Shown: in pieces, positions 57,011-64,000 of the stretch
Numbering within the stretch: the stretch's first letter is position 1
How the letters are laid out: the number at the start of each line of letters is the position of its first letter
Source: Neptunicella plasticusilytica
GTDB taxonomy: Bacteria > Pseudomonadota > Gammaproteobacteria > Enterobacterales > Alteromonadaceae
Assembly (NCBI RefSeq): GCF_047922965.1
Contig: NZ_CP150481.1
Coordinates: 3,782,001 to 3,846,000 of the forward strand
Direction of reading: 5' to 3'
Length of the DNA: 64,000 nucleotides
Translations under genes and position numbers: made by a program
The notes under the pieces: generated by a model
Told to the model about the DNA's origin: nothing
The model's input: the letters and a program-made list of their open reading frames with translations, nothing else
The model's database searches: none

Positions 57011-58924
57011 ATGCTCAATAATTTCAATAAGCTGATTATACGTAACATCCTGCCGGGAATGGTTATCCTGTTGGCGACCATTAGCTCAGCCTGGGCCGGA
57101 AGTTGGGCAAATAACGTCAATATTGGCGGCTTTAATAAAGTACATATCTACACACCTGACAGTGTTTCACCTATTGGTCAGGGCAAAAGTCTGATGCTGG
57201 TACTGCATGGCTGTGTACAATCAATAGACGTCTATCTTAATGCCAATCTGGCCCAAACTGCCGAACAATATGGCATGGTGATCGCCGTTCCCGATGCCAT
57301 GAATAAAGCCGGTTACAGCTGCTGGTCTTATTGGCAGGGGACAAAATCACGGACTTCTGGCGATTATAAAAATCTGATTACGTTGGCTAATACTTTGTCC
57401 GCTGATAGCTCCCGCAATATTGATCCCAACCAGGTTTATATTGCCGGTTTGTCCTCTGGAGCTTCCTTTGCCAATACCACCGGTTGTTTAGCACCTGATG
57501 TGTTTGCCGGCATGGGCATTAGTGCGGGTCCAAGTATCGGGACTAGCTCCAGTGGCGCCTTGGGGCCATGCGAAACCGCCGATGTAGAAAGCCGATGCAA
57601 CCAATATGCCGGCAGTTATAGCAGTTTTTTTGAAACTCAAGTGGCCTCCATCGCCCAAGGCGAAGACGATACCACAGTCAATCTTTGTTATAACCAGCAA
57701 AATGCCGAAGGCATGGCCGATGTGTACGGCGTCAGTCAAATTTCCGGTACTAATACGATTTCAGAAGGGGCCGGGCACAGTGCTGATGAAACGCTTTGGC
57801 AAGACGGACGAGTTTCCATGTTATGGTTCAACAATGTGGACCACTCCTGGTCGGGTGGTCAGGGTGCCAGTGGTGCCTATATCAGTGGCAATAGCGTCAA
57901 CTATGCCAGTTATCTGGCGCAGTATTTTATTGATCATAATCAACGGGTTGATCGTAATAACGGCCCGGAATTAAGCAATATTGATATTAGTGTCAATAAC
58001 GATACGATCGTTATTGTCGGTACCGCAGTGGATGCAGACGGCAGTGTCAGCACGGTATCCGCCACTTTTACCGATAGCAATAACGCGATCAGCACCGCCA
58101 CTACTACTGTAAACAGCAATAATTCCTTTACTCTCAGTAGTGGTAGCTTGTCCGACGATTTATATGTGATCAGTATCGTAGCCACAGATAATGACAATGC
58201 TGATAGTGAAATTTATCAGGATACAGTGCGCGTGGGTCCCGAACCTCCGGCCAGCGCCCCGCAAATTAGTAATCTAGATGCCACAGTTAACGGCCAGTGC
58301 GCCACGATAAGCGGTAATGTCATCGACGCTAACCAGAATCTGGCTTCGGTGGATGTGCAATTTGATATTGGCACAGTATCGGCGCAAATCAGCGGCACAA
58401 ATTTTAGTGCCGAACAATGTAATTTACCCGGCGGTACTAATGTCGCCAATATCACTGCAGCAGATTTAACCAATCTGGTTTCCACCGACAGTATCAGTTT
58501 TGAGATTGACGCAGGCCAAAAGGCTACGCTGGATCAACATATCAGTGCTGGTCGACTGGACTATACCAACTACGCCAATTGCTATCTGGAATACAGTACT
58601 AACAGTTTTACTCTCAACGAAACCCAGGTTGGAGTTGAGCAATGCCAGTGGCAAGATGATGATGCCAGCTGCGTTGGCCCGACCCAATCCTGCAGCGGCG
58701 CTTCTGGCGGCGAAGGTAGTGAAGAACCGGATGAGTGTTCAGAGTTCAGTACCAACAATTACAGCCATAAGCTGGCAGGACGAGCGTACAGTACAGGTTA
58801 CTATTATGCGCCTGACTATTTTGCTGCCGGTAGCGACGAGCCGTTGTCAGGTTCAACTTATGGTATCAATACATTGTATTCGACAGATGACAGCAATTGG
58901 CATTTGGGAAGTTGTCCAGAATAA
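57011..58924 (+). CDS. Secreted PHB-depolymerase-like esterase with Ig-like domains
   Basis: 637 residues. Signal peptide MLNNFNKLIIRNILPGMVIL then LATISSAWA. Esterase domain about 35-320: VLHGCVQSIDVY (oxyanion loop), GLSSGASFAN with the nucleophile Ser, and NVDHSWSGGQG with the His, as in the PHB depolymerase/feruloyl esterase family. Then two Ig-like domains (about 335-510) and a Cys-containing C-terminal module (HISAGRLDYTNYANCYLEYS) that resembles polysaccharide- or polymer-binding tails. It should act outside the cell on a polyester or acetylated polymer. SD GAGGAG precedes the start. Confidence 0.9.
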   Translation: MLNNFNKLIIRNILPGMVILLATISSAWAGSWANNVNIGGFNKVHIYTPDSVSPIGQGKSLMLVLHGCVQSIDVYLNANLAQTAEQYGMVIAVPDAMNKAGYSCWSYWQGTKSRTSGDYKNLITLANTLSADSSRNIDPNQVYIAGLSSGASFANTTGCLAPDVFAGMGISAGPSIGTSSSGALGPCETADVESRCNQYAGSYSSFFETQVASIAQGEDDTTVNLCYNQQNAEGMADVYGVSQISGTNTISEGAGHSADETLWQDGRVSMLWFNNVDHSWSGGQGASGAYISGNSVNYASYLAQYFIDHNQRVDRNNGPELSNIDISVNNDTIVIVGTAVDADGSVSTVSATFTDSNNAISTATTTVNSNNSFTLSSGSLSDDLYVISIVATDNDNADSEIYQDTVRVGPEPPASAPQISNLDATVNGQCATISGNVIDANQNLASVDVQFDIGTVSAQISGTNFSAEQCNLPGGTNVANITAADLTNLVSTDSISFEIDAGQKATLDQHISAGRLDYTNYANCYLEYSTNSFTLNETQVGVEQCQWQDDDASCVGPTQSCSGASGGEGSEEPDECSEFSTNNYSHKLAGRAYSTGYYYAPDYFAAGSDEPLSGSTYGINTLYSTDDSNWHLGSCPE

Positions 58925-58947
58925 TAATACTTGAAAATCCACAATGA

Positions 58948-58969
58948 AGGGACGCCAAACGGCGTCCCT
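58948..58969 (+). terminator. Hairpin after the esterase gene, possible terminator
   Basis: AGGGACGCC / GGCGTCCCT stem with AAAC loop. No long T-run (GTTAAC), so termination is uncertain. Confidence 0.5.
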
Positions 58970-58989
58970 GTTAACAACTCTATATACTA

Positions 58990-59282
58990 GGGCGTGTTGA
59001 TCTTTGGTGTGTGTTTTTGCAGCAGTTTGTCGCGTATTTATACAAGGCAGAGTGAGTGTGGTGTAGTTATTCTACATGAATGAGCGATAACGCGGTAGAA
59101 ATGCGCTACAAACACTGCCCCCACGGTTTTAAACAAAGGGGTTCAACCCAACACCTTCTGCTCTTTGTTGCCGGATTTTGACTTAGAACCCTTTATTTTA
59201 AACGTAAGGGCCTGCAACCCGGCGTCGCGACCAGAAGGTGTTGGACTTGAACAAAATTCATACACCAAAGATCAGCACGCCC
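58990..59282. mobile_element. 293-bp MITE with 21-bp terminal inverted repeats
   Basis: Left end GGGCGTGTTGATCTTTGGTG(T) and right end (A)CACCAAAGATCAGCACGCCC are inverse with one mismatch in 21. TA flanks both ends (58988-58989 and 59283-59284), the target duplication of IS630/Tc1-type elements. Internal arms CCAACACCTTCTG (59148-59160) and CAGAAGGTGTTGG (59232-59244) form a further inverted repeat. It has no transposase ORF. The right end is 8 bases from the chemoreceptor stop. Confidence 0.75.
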
Positions 59283-59289
59283 TAAAGTA

Positions 59290-60909
59290 TCAGACCTTAA
59301 AGTGTCCCACCAGCTGGTTCAAGCGCTGTGACAGCCCTTTAATTTCCTTAGCCAGGTTATCGTTCGATTCCGCTACCGCCGAAGCAATAGTGGTCTGATC
59401 ATTCAATTGGTGCAAACTTTGGCTAATGGCGTCAGAAACCTGCATCTGTTCATTGGTGGCCAATGCAGTTTGTGAAGACATATCATTTACAGTAGCAGAC
59501 GACTGTTGAATACCCGTAAAGACTTCATTGGCTTTTTGAAACATTTCAACCATTTGGTCGGCATTTTTCTTACCACTGGATATTGCGTCGGCCGACAAAT
59601 TGACACTAGTGGTAAGCTGTTCAATCATAGTTTGAATGTGATTAGTACTTTCTTGCGTGCGGGTCGCCAGGGTTCGCACTTCGTCGGCAACCACTGCGAA
59701 ACCCCGCCCCTGTTCACCGGCTCTGGCAGCTTCTATTGCCGCATTGAGGGCCAACAAATTGGTTTGTTCTGCAATACCCCGGATGACGTCCAATACCGAG
59801 GCGATTTCTCCTGAATTTTTCTGTAATTGGGCTGAACTATCCAGTGCTTTATCCATATCGGATGACAGTTGACTAATTTGCCGGTTAGATTTATCCACCA
59901 CCACGATCCCTTCGCCGGACATTTCAGTGGACTTTTGCGCTTCCTCGGCGGTGGTAGAAGCAATAGTCGCCATCTCCTTGTTCGAGCTATTCATCTCATA
60001 CACGGCGCTGACAATAGACTCGGACGCGACTGTCAGGGAATTAATCACCGATTGGGTTTTCTCTGCTGATTCAGCTAAGGTCACTGTTAACTCGCCCAGA
60101 GCATGTCCTTGGCCCAAAATCGATTTAATCAATTCTCGAAGGCTCTCGACAAAATTATTAAATTCAACCGCCAGTTCGCCAAATTCGTCTTTTGAGCTGA
60201 CATCGATACGTGCAGTCAGATCTCCTTCTCCCGAAGCAATTTCATTAATTCTGCTGGTCAGAAAGTTAATCTGTTCCGTAAGTTTTTTCGGCACTGCATA
60301 GCTAAACCAGCCGGCTATCGCCACCAGGATAAGCAAGACGACTAATGATATTGATTTAAACGTGGCGACATCACTTTCAAGCTCTTGTTGCACTTCGGTG
60401 GACTTGCTTTCTGCCGCTACACCGGCCTTATCTAGCACACTGCGTAATGATTCAAACCTGCGGGTTGATTCAGCGATACGTGGGTCCGAAGTATTCAATC
60501 CACCATTCAAACTTAATTCAACTACCTGATTTGATGATTTCAACCAAGCGGAATATTCTGCTTCAAAGTCACTAAAACGTCTGGCGACATCCGGCCAATC
60601 TGACAAATATTGACGGTATTGATTAAAGCGCTGTTCAACTTGTTCGGCGTTTTCCTTAAGTGCCGCTTTCTCTTCATTCACGTCACCCAATTTAGCGATA
60701 ATATGCGTTTCAGCCAATTTTGCCTGATATAAATCCCGGTCCGCATTCAGCACCACAGATATGGCACTCAGAAATTTACTGGCCTGAGCGTCCAATGCTT
60801 CTTCCTGCATACGCAACAATTGCGACAGCAGCAAGAAAGTAATGAGCAGCGCGATTGCCAGTAACACTATAGGTAACGAACTTTTTACGCGGATACTTTG
60901 CCAATTCAT
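59290..60909 (-). CDS. Methyl-accepting chemotaxis protein
   Basis: 539 residues. N-terminal membrane helix (SLPIVLLAIALLITFLLLSQ), a 150-residue all-helical periplasmic sensor, a second helix (SISLVVLLILVAIAGWFSYA), a HAMP domain about 215-265 and the signalling hairpin with AEQTNLLALNAAIEAARAGE then QGRGFAVVADEVRTLATRTQ near 385. It relays ligand binding to CheA. The ligand is unknown. No other che genes nearby. The MITE abuts its 3' end. Confidence 0.95.
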   Translation of the reverse strand: MNWQSIRVKSSLPIVLLAIALLITFLLLSQLLRMQEEALDAQASKFLSAISVVLNADRDLYQAKLAETHIIAKLGDVNEEKAALKENAEQVEQRFNQYRQYLSDWPDVARRFSDFEAEYSAWLKSSNQVVELSLNGGLNTSDPRIAESTRRFESLRSVLDKAGVAAESKSTEVQQELESDVATFKSISLVVLLILVAIAGWFSYAVPKKLTEQINFLTSRINEIASGEGDLTARIDVSSKDEFGELAVEFNNFVESLRELIKSILGQGHALGELTVTLAESAEKTQSVINSLTVASESIVSAVYEMNSSNKEMATIASTTAEEAQKSTEMSGEGIVVVDKSNRQISQLSSDMDKALDSSAQLQKNSGEIASVLDVIRGIAEQTNLLALNAAIEAARAGEQGRGFAVVADEVRTLATRTQESTNHIQTMIEQLTTSVNLSADAISSGKKNADQMVEMFQKANEVFTGIQQSSATVNDMSSQTALATNEQMQVSDAISQSLHQLNDQTTIASAVAESNDNLAKEIKGLSQRLNQLVGHFKV

Positions 60910-61100
60910 CTGAATACCACCTTAATAATGAATATCAATTCAACCCGACTATTACGTTAGTTCAACTTTGCTCACTTGGCGATGAATTACATTAAATTAA
61001 CATTTAATTACTGCAAACAACTTGTTGATAACCATCAATTTAATTGATTCGGGGTGGTATACCTTAAGATTAGTAAATAACTGTCAAGATAAACTGGCGT

Positions 61101-62207
61101 TTAAGGCAAATGCTGTAAGGCGAGGTATTCGCGGCTCTGCATTTCTTTTAGTCGGCTTAAACAGCGCTTAAATTCGAAATCTAACTGGCCTTCGGTATAC
61201 AGACTATCTATCGGCACCGCTGCCGATAAAATTAATTTAACATTGCGTTCGTAAAATTCGTCGACCATGGCAATAAAACGTCTGGCGGCATCTTCATTGT
61301 GGCGCCCCATCTGTTTTACCGCCGACAACAATACAGTATGGTAACAACGGCTAATTTCCATATAGTCGGTCTGGCTGCGTGCGCTTTCACACAACACATT
61401 AAAAGCGAACATGACAACGCCATCCGCATCTCTTAGGCTGGGCAGCATACGGTTGGATATCTCGATTTCCCTGTTTTGATGTCCTTGCTCAGGTGCCAGT
61501 TGTTCAAAATAGCGGTGTAAATTGATACTTGCCTGCTCGTCCAGCGGTGAATGATATATCTCAGCTTGTTCCAGGGTGCGCAAACGATAATCGGTGCCAC
61601 TATCCACGTTGACTATCTCACAATGTTGGTTAATCAGTGCAATGGCTGGCAAAAATCGTGCACGTTGTAGTCCGTTTCGATATAACTCGTCAGGAATAAT
61701 GTTGGAGGTTGCCACCAGCACTATGCCGTGTTTAAACAATTCTTCAAACAGTGTGCCCAGAATCATGGCATCAGTAATATCGGATACAAAAAATTCATCA
61801 AAACAGATTATTTTTGCCTCATCGGCAAAGCGCTGCGCAACGATTTTAAGCGGATCAGACTGTCCCGCCAACGTTTTCATTTCCTGATGGACACGATGCA
61901 TAAAACGATGAAAATGGATGCGCATCTTGCGTTTTATGGGCAAGCACTCGAAGAAGGTATCAACCAGGTAGGTTTTACCTCGCCCAACGCCACCCCAAAA
62001 ATACAGTCCCTTCAGTTTTTGCTGCTGATCATGGGACAGAAACCACCTAGACAATGCCTGTAATGGCCCCTTTACCGAACGCTTGGCCAACAGCTCATCG
62101 TACAGGCGTTGTAAATGCATCACTGCCTGTTCTTGCGCCAAATCATGCACAAAGTCACTGCTTTTCAAATCTTGCTGGTATTTTTGCCACGGAGTTAGAG
62201 GTATCAT
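61101..62207 (-). CDS. zapE: Cell division AAA+ protein ZapE (AFG1-like)
   Basis: 368 residues. Walker A GGVGRGKTYL near residue 72, Walker B IICFDEFFVSDI near 135, ATSNIIPDELYRNGLQRARF near 185 and HFHRFMHRVHQEM. ZapE interacts with FtsZ at late division under oxygen limitation in E. coli. Its place beside the yhcB-type gene and degQ, and across the prophage from rplM, restores the usual gene order. Confidence 0.97.
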   Translation of the reverse strand: MIPLTPWQKYQQDLKSSDFVHDLAQEQAVMHLQRLYDELLAKRSVKGPLQALSRWFLSHDQQQKLKGLYFWGGVGRGKTYLVDTFFECLPIKRKMRIHFHRFMHRVHQEMKTLAGQSDPLKIVAQRFADEAKIICFDEFFVSDITDAMILGTLFEELFKHGIVLVATSNIIPDELYRNGLQRARFLPAIALINQHCEIVNVDSGTDYRLRTLEQAEIYHSPLDEQASINLHRYFEQLAPEQGHQNREIEISNRMLPSLRDADGVVMFAFNVLCESARSQTDYMEISRCYHTVLLSAVKQMGRHNEDAARRFIAMVDEFYERNVKLILSAAVPIDSLYTEGQLDFEFKRCLSRLKEMQSREYLALQHLP

Positions 62208-62320
62208 ATAGAACTGCTATTGCCCTGTTGGTCAGTAATTAATTAAAGAATTTTATGGCCGCATAGTTTGCTTAGTGCTTATTATTAAGTAAAGCGTATG
62301 TTGAAGATTGTGGAGGTTTT

Positions 62321-62758
62321 ATGGATTTTATAACGGGTTTGTTACTGCTGCTTGCCGGTGGTGTGATTGGTTTTTTTGTGGCCCGCTATTGGTTAGCGCA
62401 ACGCAATGATAACGGTACCGACAAAAATACCGAAAATACCATCAAGGAAATACTGGCGGAACATACCAGCACACATTTGCGTGAATCACGTCAGCTGATA
62501 TCTGCCATCGAGCAACAGTGTGCTGCACTAAAATCACAGTTTGACCATTTTGAAGTGAGTGTATCGGATGCACAACAAGACCAGGAAGGTAACAAGCTGA
62601 CTTATTTTGGTGACCAGGCCAACGCCTATCTGCGCCATAAAGCCACTCGCAGCAAAGCTGAGCCGGCATCTTCAGATTACCAGCCACTGGACTACGCGGG
62701 TGGTAATTCGGGATTGTTAAGCGGAGATAGGAAACAACGAACCGGCACATCTGAATAA
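62321..62758 (+). CDS. zapG: YhcB/ZapG-type (DUF1043) membrane protein
   Basis: 145 residues. N-terminal membrane helix FITGLLLLLAGGVIGFFVAR, then a helical cytoplasmic domain typical of DUF1043 (HLRESRQLISAIEQQCAALK). The family links division and envelope synthesis. GGAGG precedes the start. Between zapE and degQ, as in E. coli. Confidence 0.92.
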   Translation: MDFITGLLLLLAGGVIGFFVARYWLAQRNDNGTDKNTENTIKEILAEHTSTHLRESRQLISAIEQQCAALKSQFDHFEVSVSDAQQDQEGNKLTYFGDQANAYLRHKATRSKAEPASSDYQPLDYAGGNSGLLSGDRKQRTGTSE

Positions 62759-62782
62759 CCAGAGGCGGTTTATCTTTCCTAG

Positions 62783-62811
62783 GGAACTTTGTCAGGGTTA
62801 ATTGAGTCAGT
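62783..62811 (+). promoter_or_regulatory. Possible sigma-E (RpoE) promoter of degQ
   Basis: GGAACTT (62783-62789), the sigma-E -35 element, is followed 16 bases later by GTCAG, close to the -10 GTCNA. It is about 75 bases upstream of degQ, a member of the periplasmic protease group often under sigma-E. Confidence 0.45.
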
Positions 62812-62885
62812 AGTTTCGGTGTTGAAAAATTCTTTTCTATCCCTATTTCAACGATCTAACTTAATTAACCTGGAGTGTTTCCCGA

Positions 62886-64000
62886 ATGAAAAATGCTGTA
62901 ATTCGTACTGTTGCTGCGATTACCTTATCGGTCGCAGTAATGTCATCCACATTCGCAGCCATCCCTTTTTTTTCTGATGACGATAAAGTTCCCTCATTAG
63001 CGCCCATGCTCGAAGAAGTCACCCCAGCGGTGGTGAGCATCTCGGTTGAAGGTACACAGGTGTCCCGCCAGCGGGTACCCGAGATGTTTAAATACTTCTT
63101 TGGCCCTAACGCCCCAGATGAACAAGTGCAGGAAAGACCCTTCAGAGGTTTGGGCTCTGGCGTGATTATCGATGCTGACAAAGGTTATATTGTCACCAAT
63201 AACCATGTTATCGATAACGCCAACGAGATTCGGGTTAAATTAACCGATGGGCGTGAATTTGACGCCAAAATGCTCGGCTCAGATGAACAAAGTGATATTG
63301 CCCTGCTGCAAATTAAGGCCGACAATTTGGTCGCACTGAAAATGGCAAATTCAGACAAATTGCGGGTCGGCGACTTCGTGATTGCCATCGGTAATCCGTT
63401 TGGACTTGGTCAGACCGTGACCTCAGGCATTGTCAGTGCCTTGGGCAGAACGGGGCTGAATATCGAAGGCTTTGAAGACTTTATTCAAACCGATGCAGCG
63501 ATTAACCGCGGTAATTCCGGCGGTGCATTAGTCAACCTTCATGGTGAACTGGAAGGCATTAATACCGCCATTCTCGGCCCAGGCAATATCGGTATCGGTT
63601 TTGCTATTCCCGCCAATATGGTCAAAAGTCTGACCGATCAAATTGTCGAATTTGGTGAGGTACGTCGTGGCCTGTTGGGGATCACCGGTAGCGATCTGGA
63701 TTCCGATCTGGCCGATGCAATGGGACTGGACATCAACCAGGGCGCCGTTATTCGTGAGGTTACGCCTGATTCTGCAGCGGACAAAGCAGGTTTGGCAGCA
63801 CGTGATGTGATTACCGCCATTAATGGCAAAAAAATTCACAGTTTCCTCGAACTGCGAGCAAAAGTCAGTACACTGGGCGCCGGTTCAGAAATCAAGCTGA
63901 CGCTGGTTCGCGATGGCAAGACCCGCACGGTGACCGCCACCTTGGGTGATTTTGAAGCCAGTAATATTACCGCCAAGGAGATCCACCCGTCATTAGAAGG
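62886..64000 (+). CDS. degQ: Periplasmic serine protease DegQ/DegP family (3' end outside window)
   Basis: At least 371 codons; the C-terminus lies beyond the right edge. Signal peptide MKNAVIRTVAAITLSVAVMS then STFAA. Triad: His in VTNNHVIDN, Asp in QSDIALLQ, Ser in RGNSGGAL. Then a first PDZ domain (about 275-365: RRGLLGITGSDLDSDLADAM, ITAINGKKIHSFLELRAKVS). HtrA proteases degrade misfolded periplasmic proteins. The start has AACCTGGAGTG upstream. Whether a second PDZ is present cannot be seen; position next to the yhcB-type gene favours DegQ. Confidence 0.95.
   Translation, partial: MKNAVIRTVAAITLSVAVMSSTFAAIPFFSDDDKVPSLAPMLEEVTPAVVSISVEGTQVSRQRVPEMFKYFFGPNAPDEQVQERPFRGLGSGVIIDADKGYIVTNNHVIDNANEIRVKLTDGREFDAKMLGSDEQSDIALLQIKADNLVALKMANSDKLRVGDFVIAIGNPFGLGQTVTSGIVSALGRTGLNIEGFEDFIQTDAAINRGNSGGALVNLHGELEGINTAILGPGNIGIGFAIPANMVKSLTDQIVEFGEVRRGLLGITGSDLDSDLADAMGLDINQGAVIREVTPDSAADKAGLAARDVITAINGKKIHSFLELRAKVSTLGAGSEIKLTLVRDGKTRTVTATLGDFEASNITAKEIHPSLE

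Noticed and set aside
59165..59398. 77-codon frame across the MITE and chemoreceptor 3' end
   Set aside because: Runs through an inverted-repeat element into the antisense of a clear chemoreceptor gene.
1..64000. CRISPR array
   Set aside because: No series of regularly spaced identical repeats was seen; the repeats found are dispersed or paired.

Overview
The window comes from a marine-type gammaproteobacterium, most likely of the Alteromonadales. The main reason is conserved chromosomal order: rsmI, lpoA, yraN, diaA, dolP, then sspB-sspA, the bc1 genes petC-petB-petA, rpsI-rplM, and, after an insertion, zapE, the yhcB-type gene and degQ. PEP-CTERM and TonB-receptor genes and a large secreted esterase fit a free-living aquatic heterotroph. 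This is an inference from gene order and family recognition; no database search was possible.

Layout. 1-10.2 kb (minus strand): an envelope gene set running from a haem-motif lipoprotein of HzsA type through two beta-barrel proteins, a TlpA thioredoxin, a tiny DUF4266 lipoprotein with a GCGCN tail, a DUF3570 barrel, and two large TPR proteins, the last cut by the window edge. 10.9-16.2 kb (plus): a three-gene set of two CXXCH proteins and a Tat-exported protein, divergent from the first set. 16.5-18.1 kb: an orphan protein with a degenerate HD-like motif. 18.6-25.4 kb: a probably Fur-regulated cluster of DUF4198 protein, eight-EF-hand protein, ApbE-DUF2271 fusion, TonB-dependent receptor and a Tat lipoprotein dioxygenase. 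25.4-35.8 kb: a NarL-type two-component pair, a DUF2254 membrane protein, marR-MATE, tatABC, a PhoX-like protein, a PEP-CTERM protein and a second ApbE. 35.8-45.2 kb: core genes.

The most striking region is 45.3-56.7 kb. It is an apparently intact tailless prophage of about 11.4 kb, inserted between rplM and zapE. It encodes a double-jelly-roll major capsid protein resembling PM2 P2, an FtsK/HerA (A32-like) packaging ATPase, a series of very small membrane proteins, candidate vertex and lysis proteins, a tyrosine integrase and a repressor. Its replication gene is not a rolling-circle Rep like that of PM2 but resembles the RepA of IncFII-type plasmids, with a perfect DnaA box just downstream where such plasmids keep oriR. 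Several of its genes are preceded by the same small hairpin closed by a GNRA tetraloop. It also carries an RMF/CrpP-like small protein and an SRAP (YedK/HMCES-like) protein. Together these suggest a temperate, plasmid-replicating relative of the corticoviruses.

56.8-61 kb holds accessory host DNA: a repeat copy, a PHB-depolymerase-like esterase, a 293-bp MITE with TA target duplication, and a chemoreceptor. After that, core order resumes with zapE, a yhcB-type gene and degQ (cut by the right edge). A dispersed repeat family (four copies seen) punctuates the intergenic regions.
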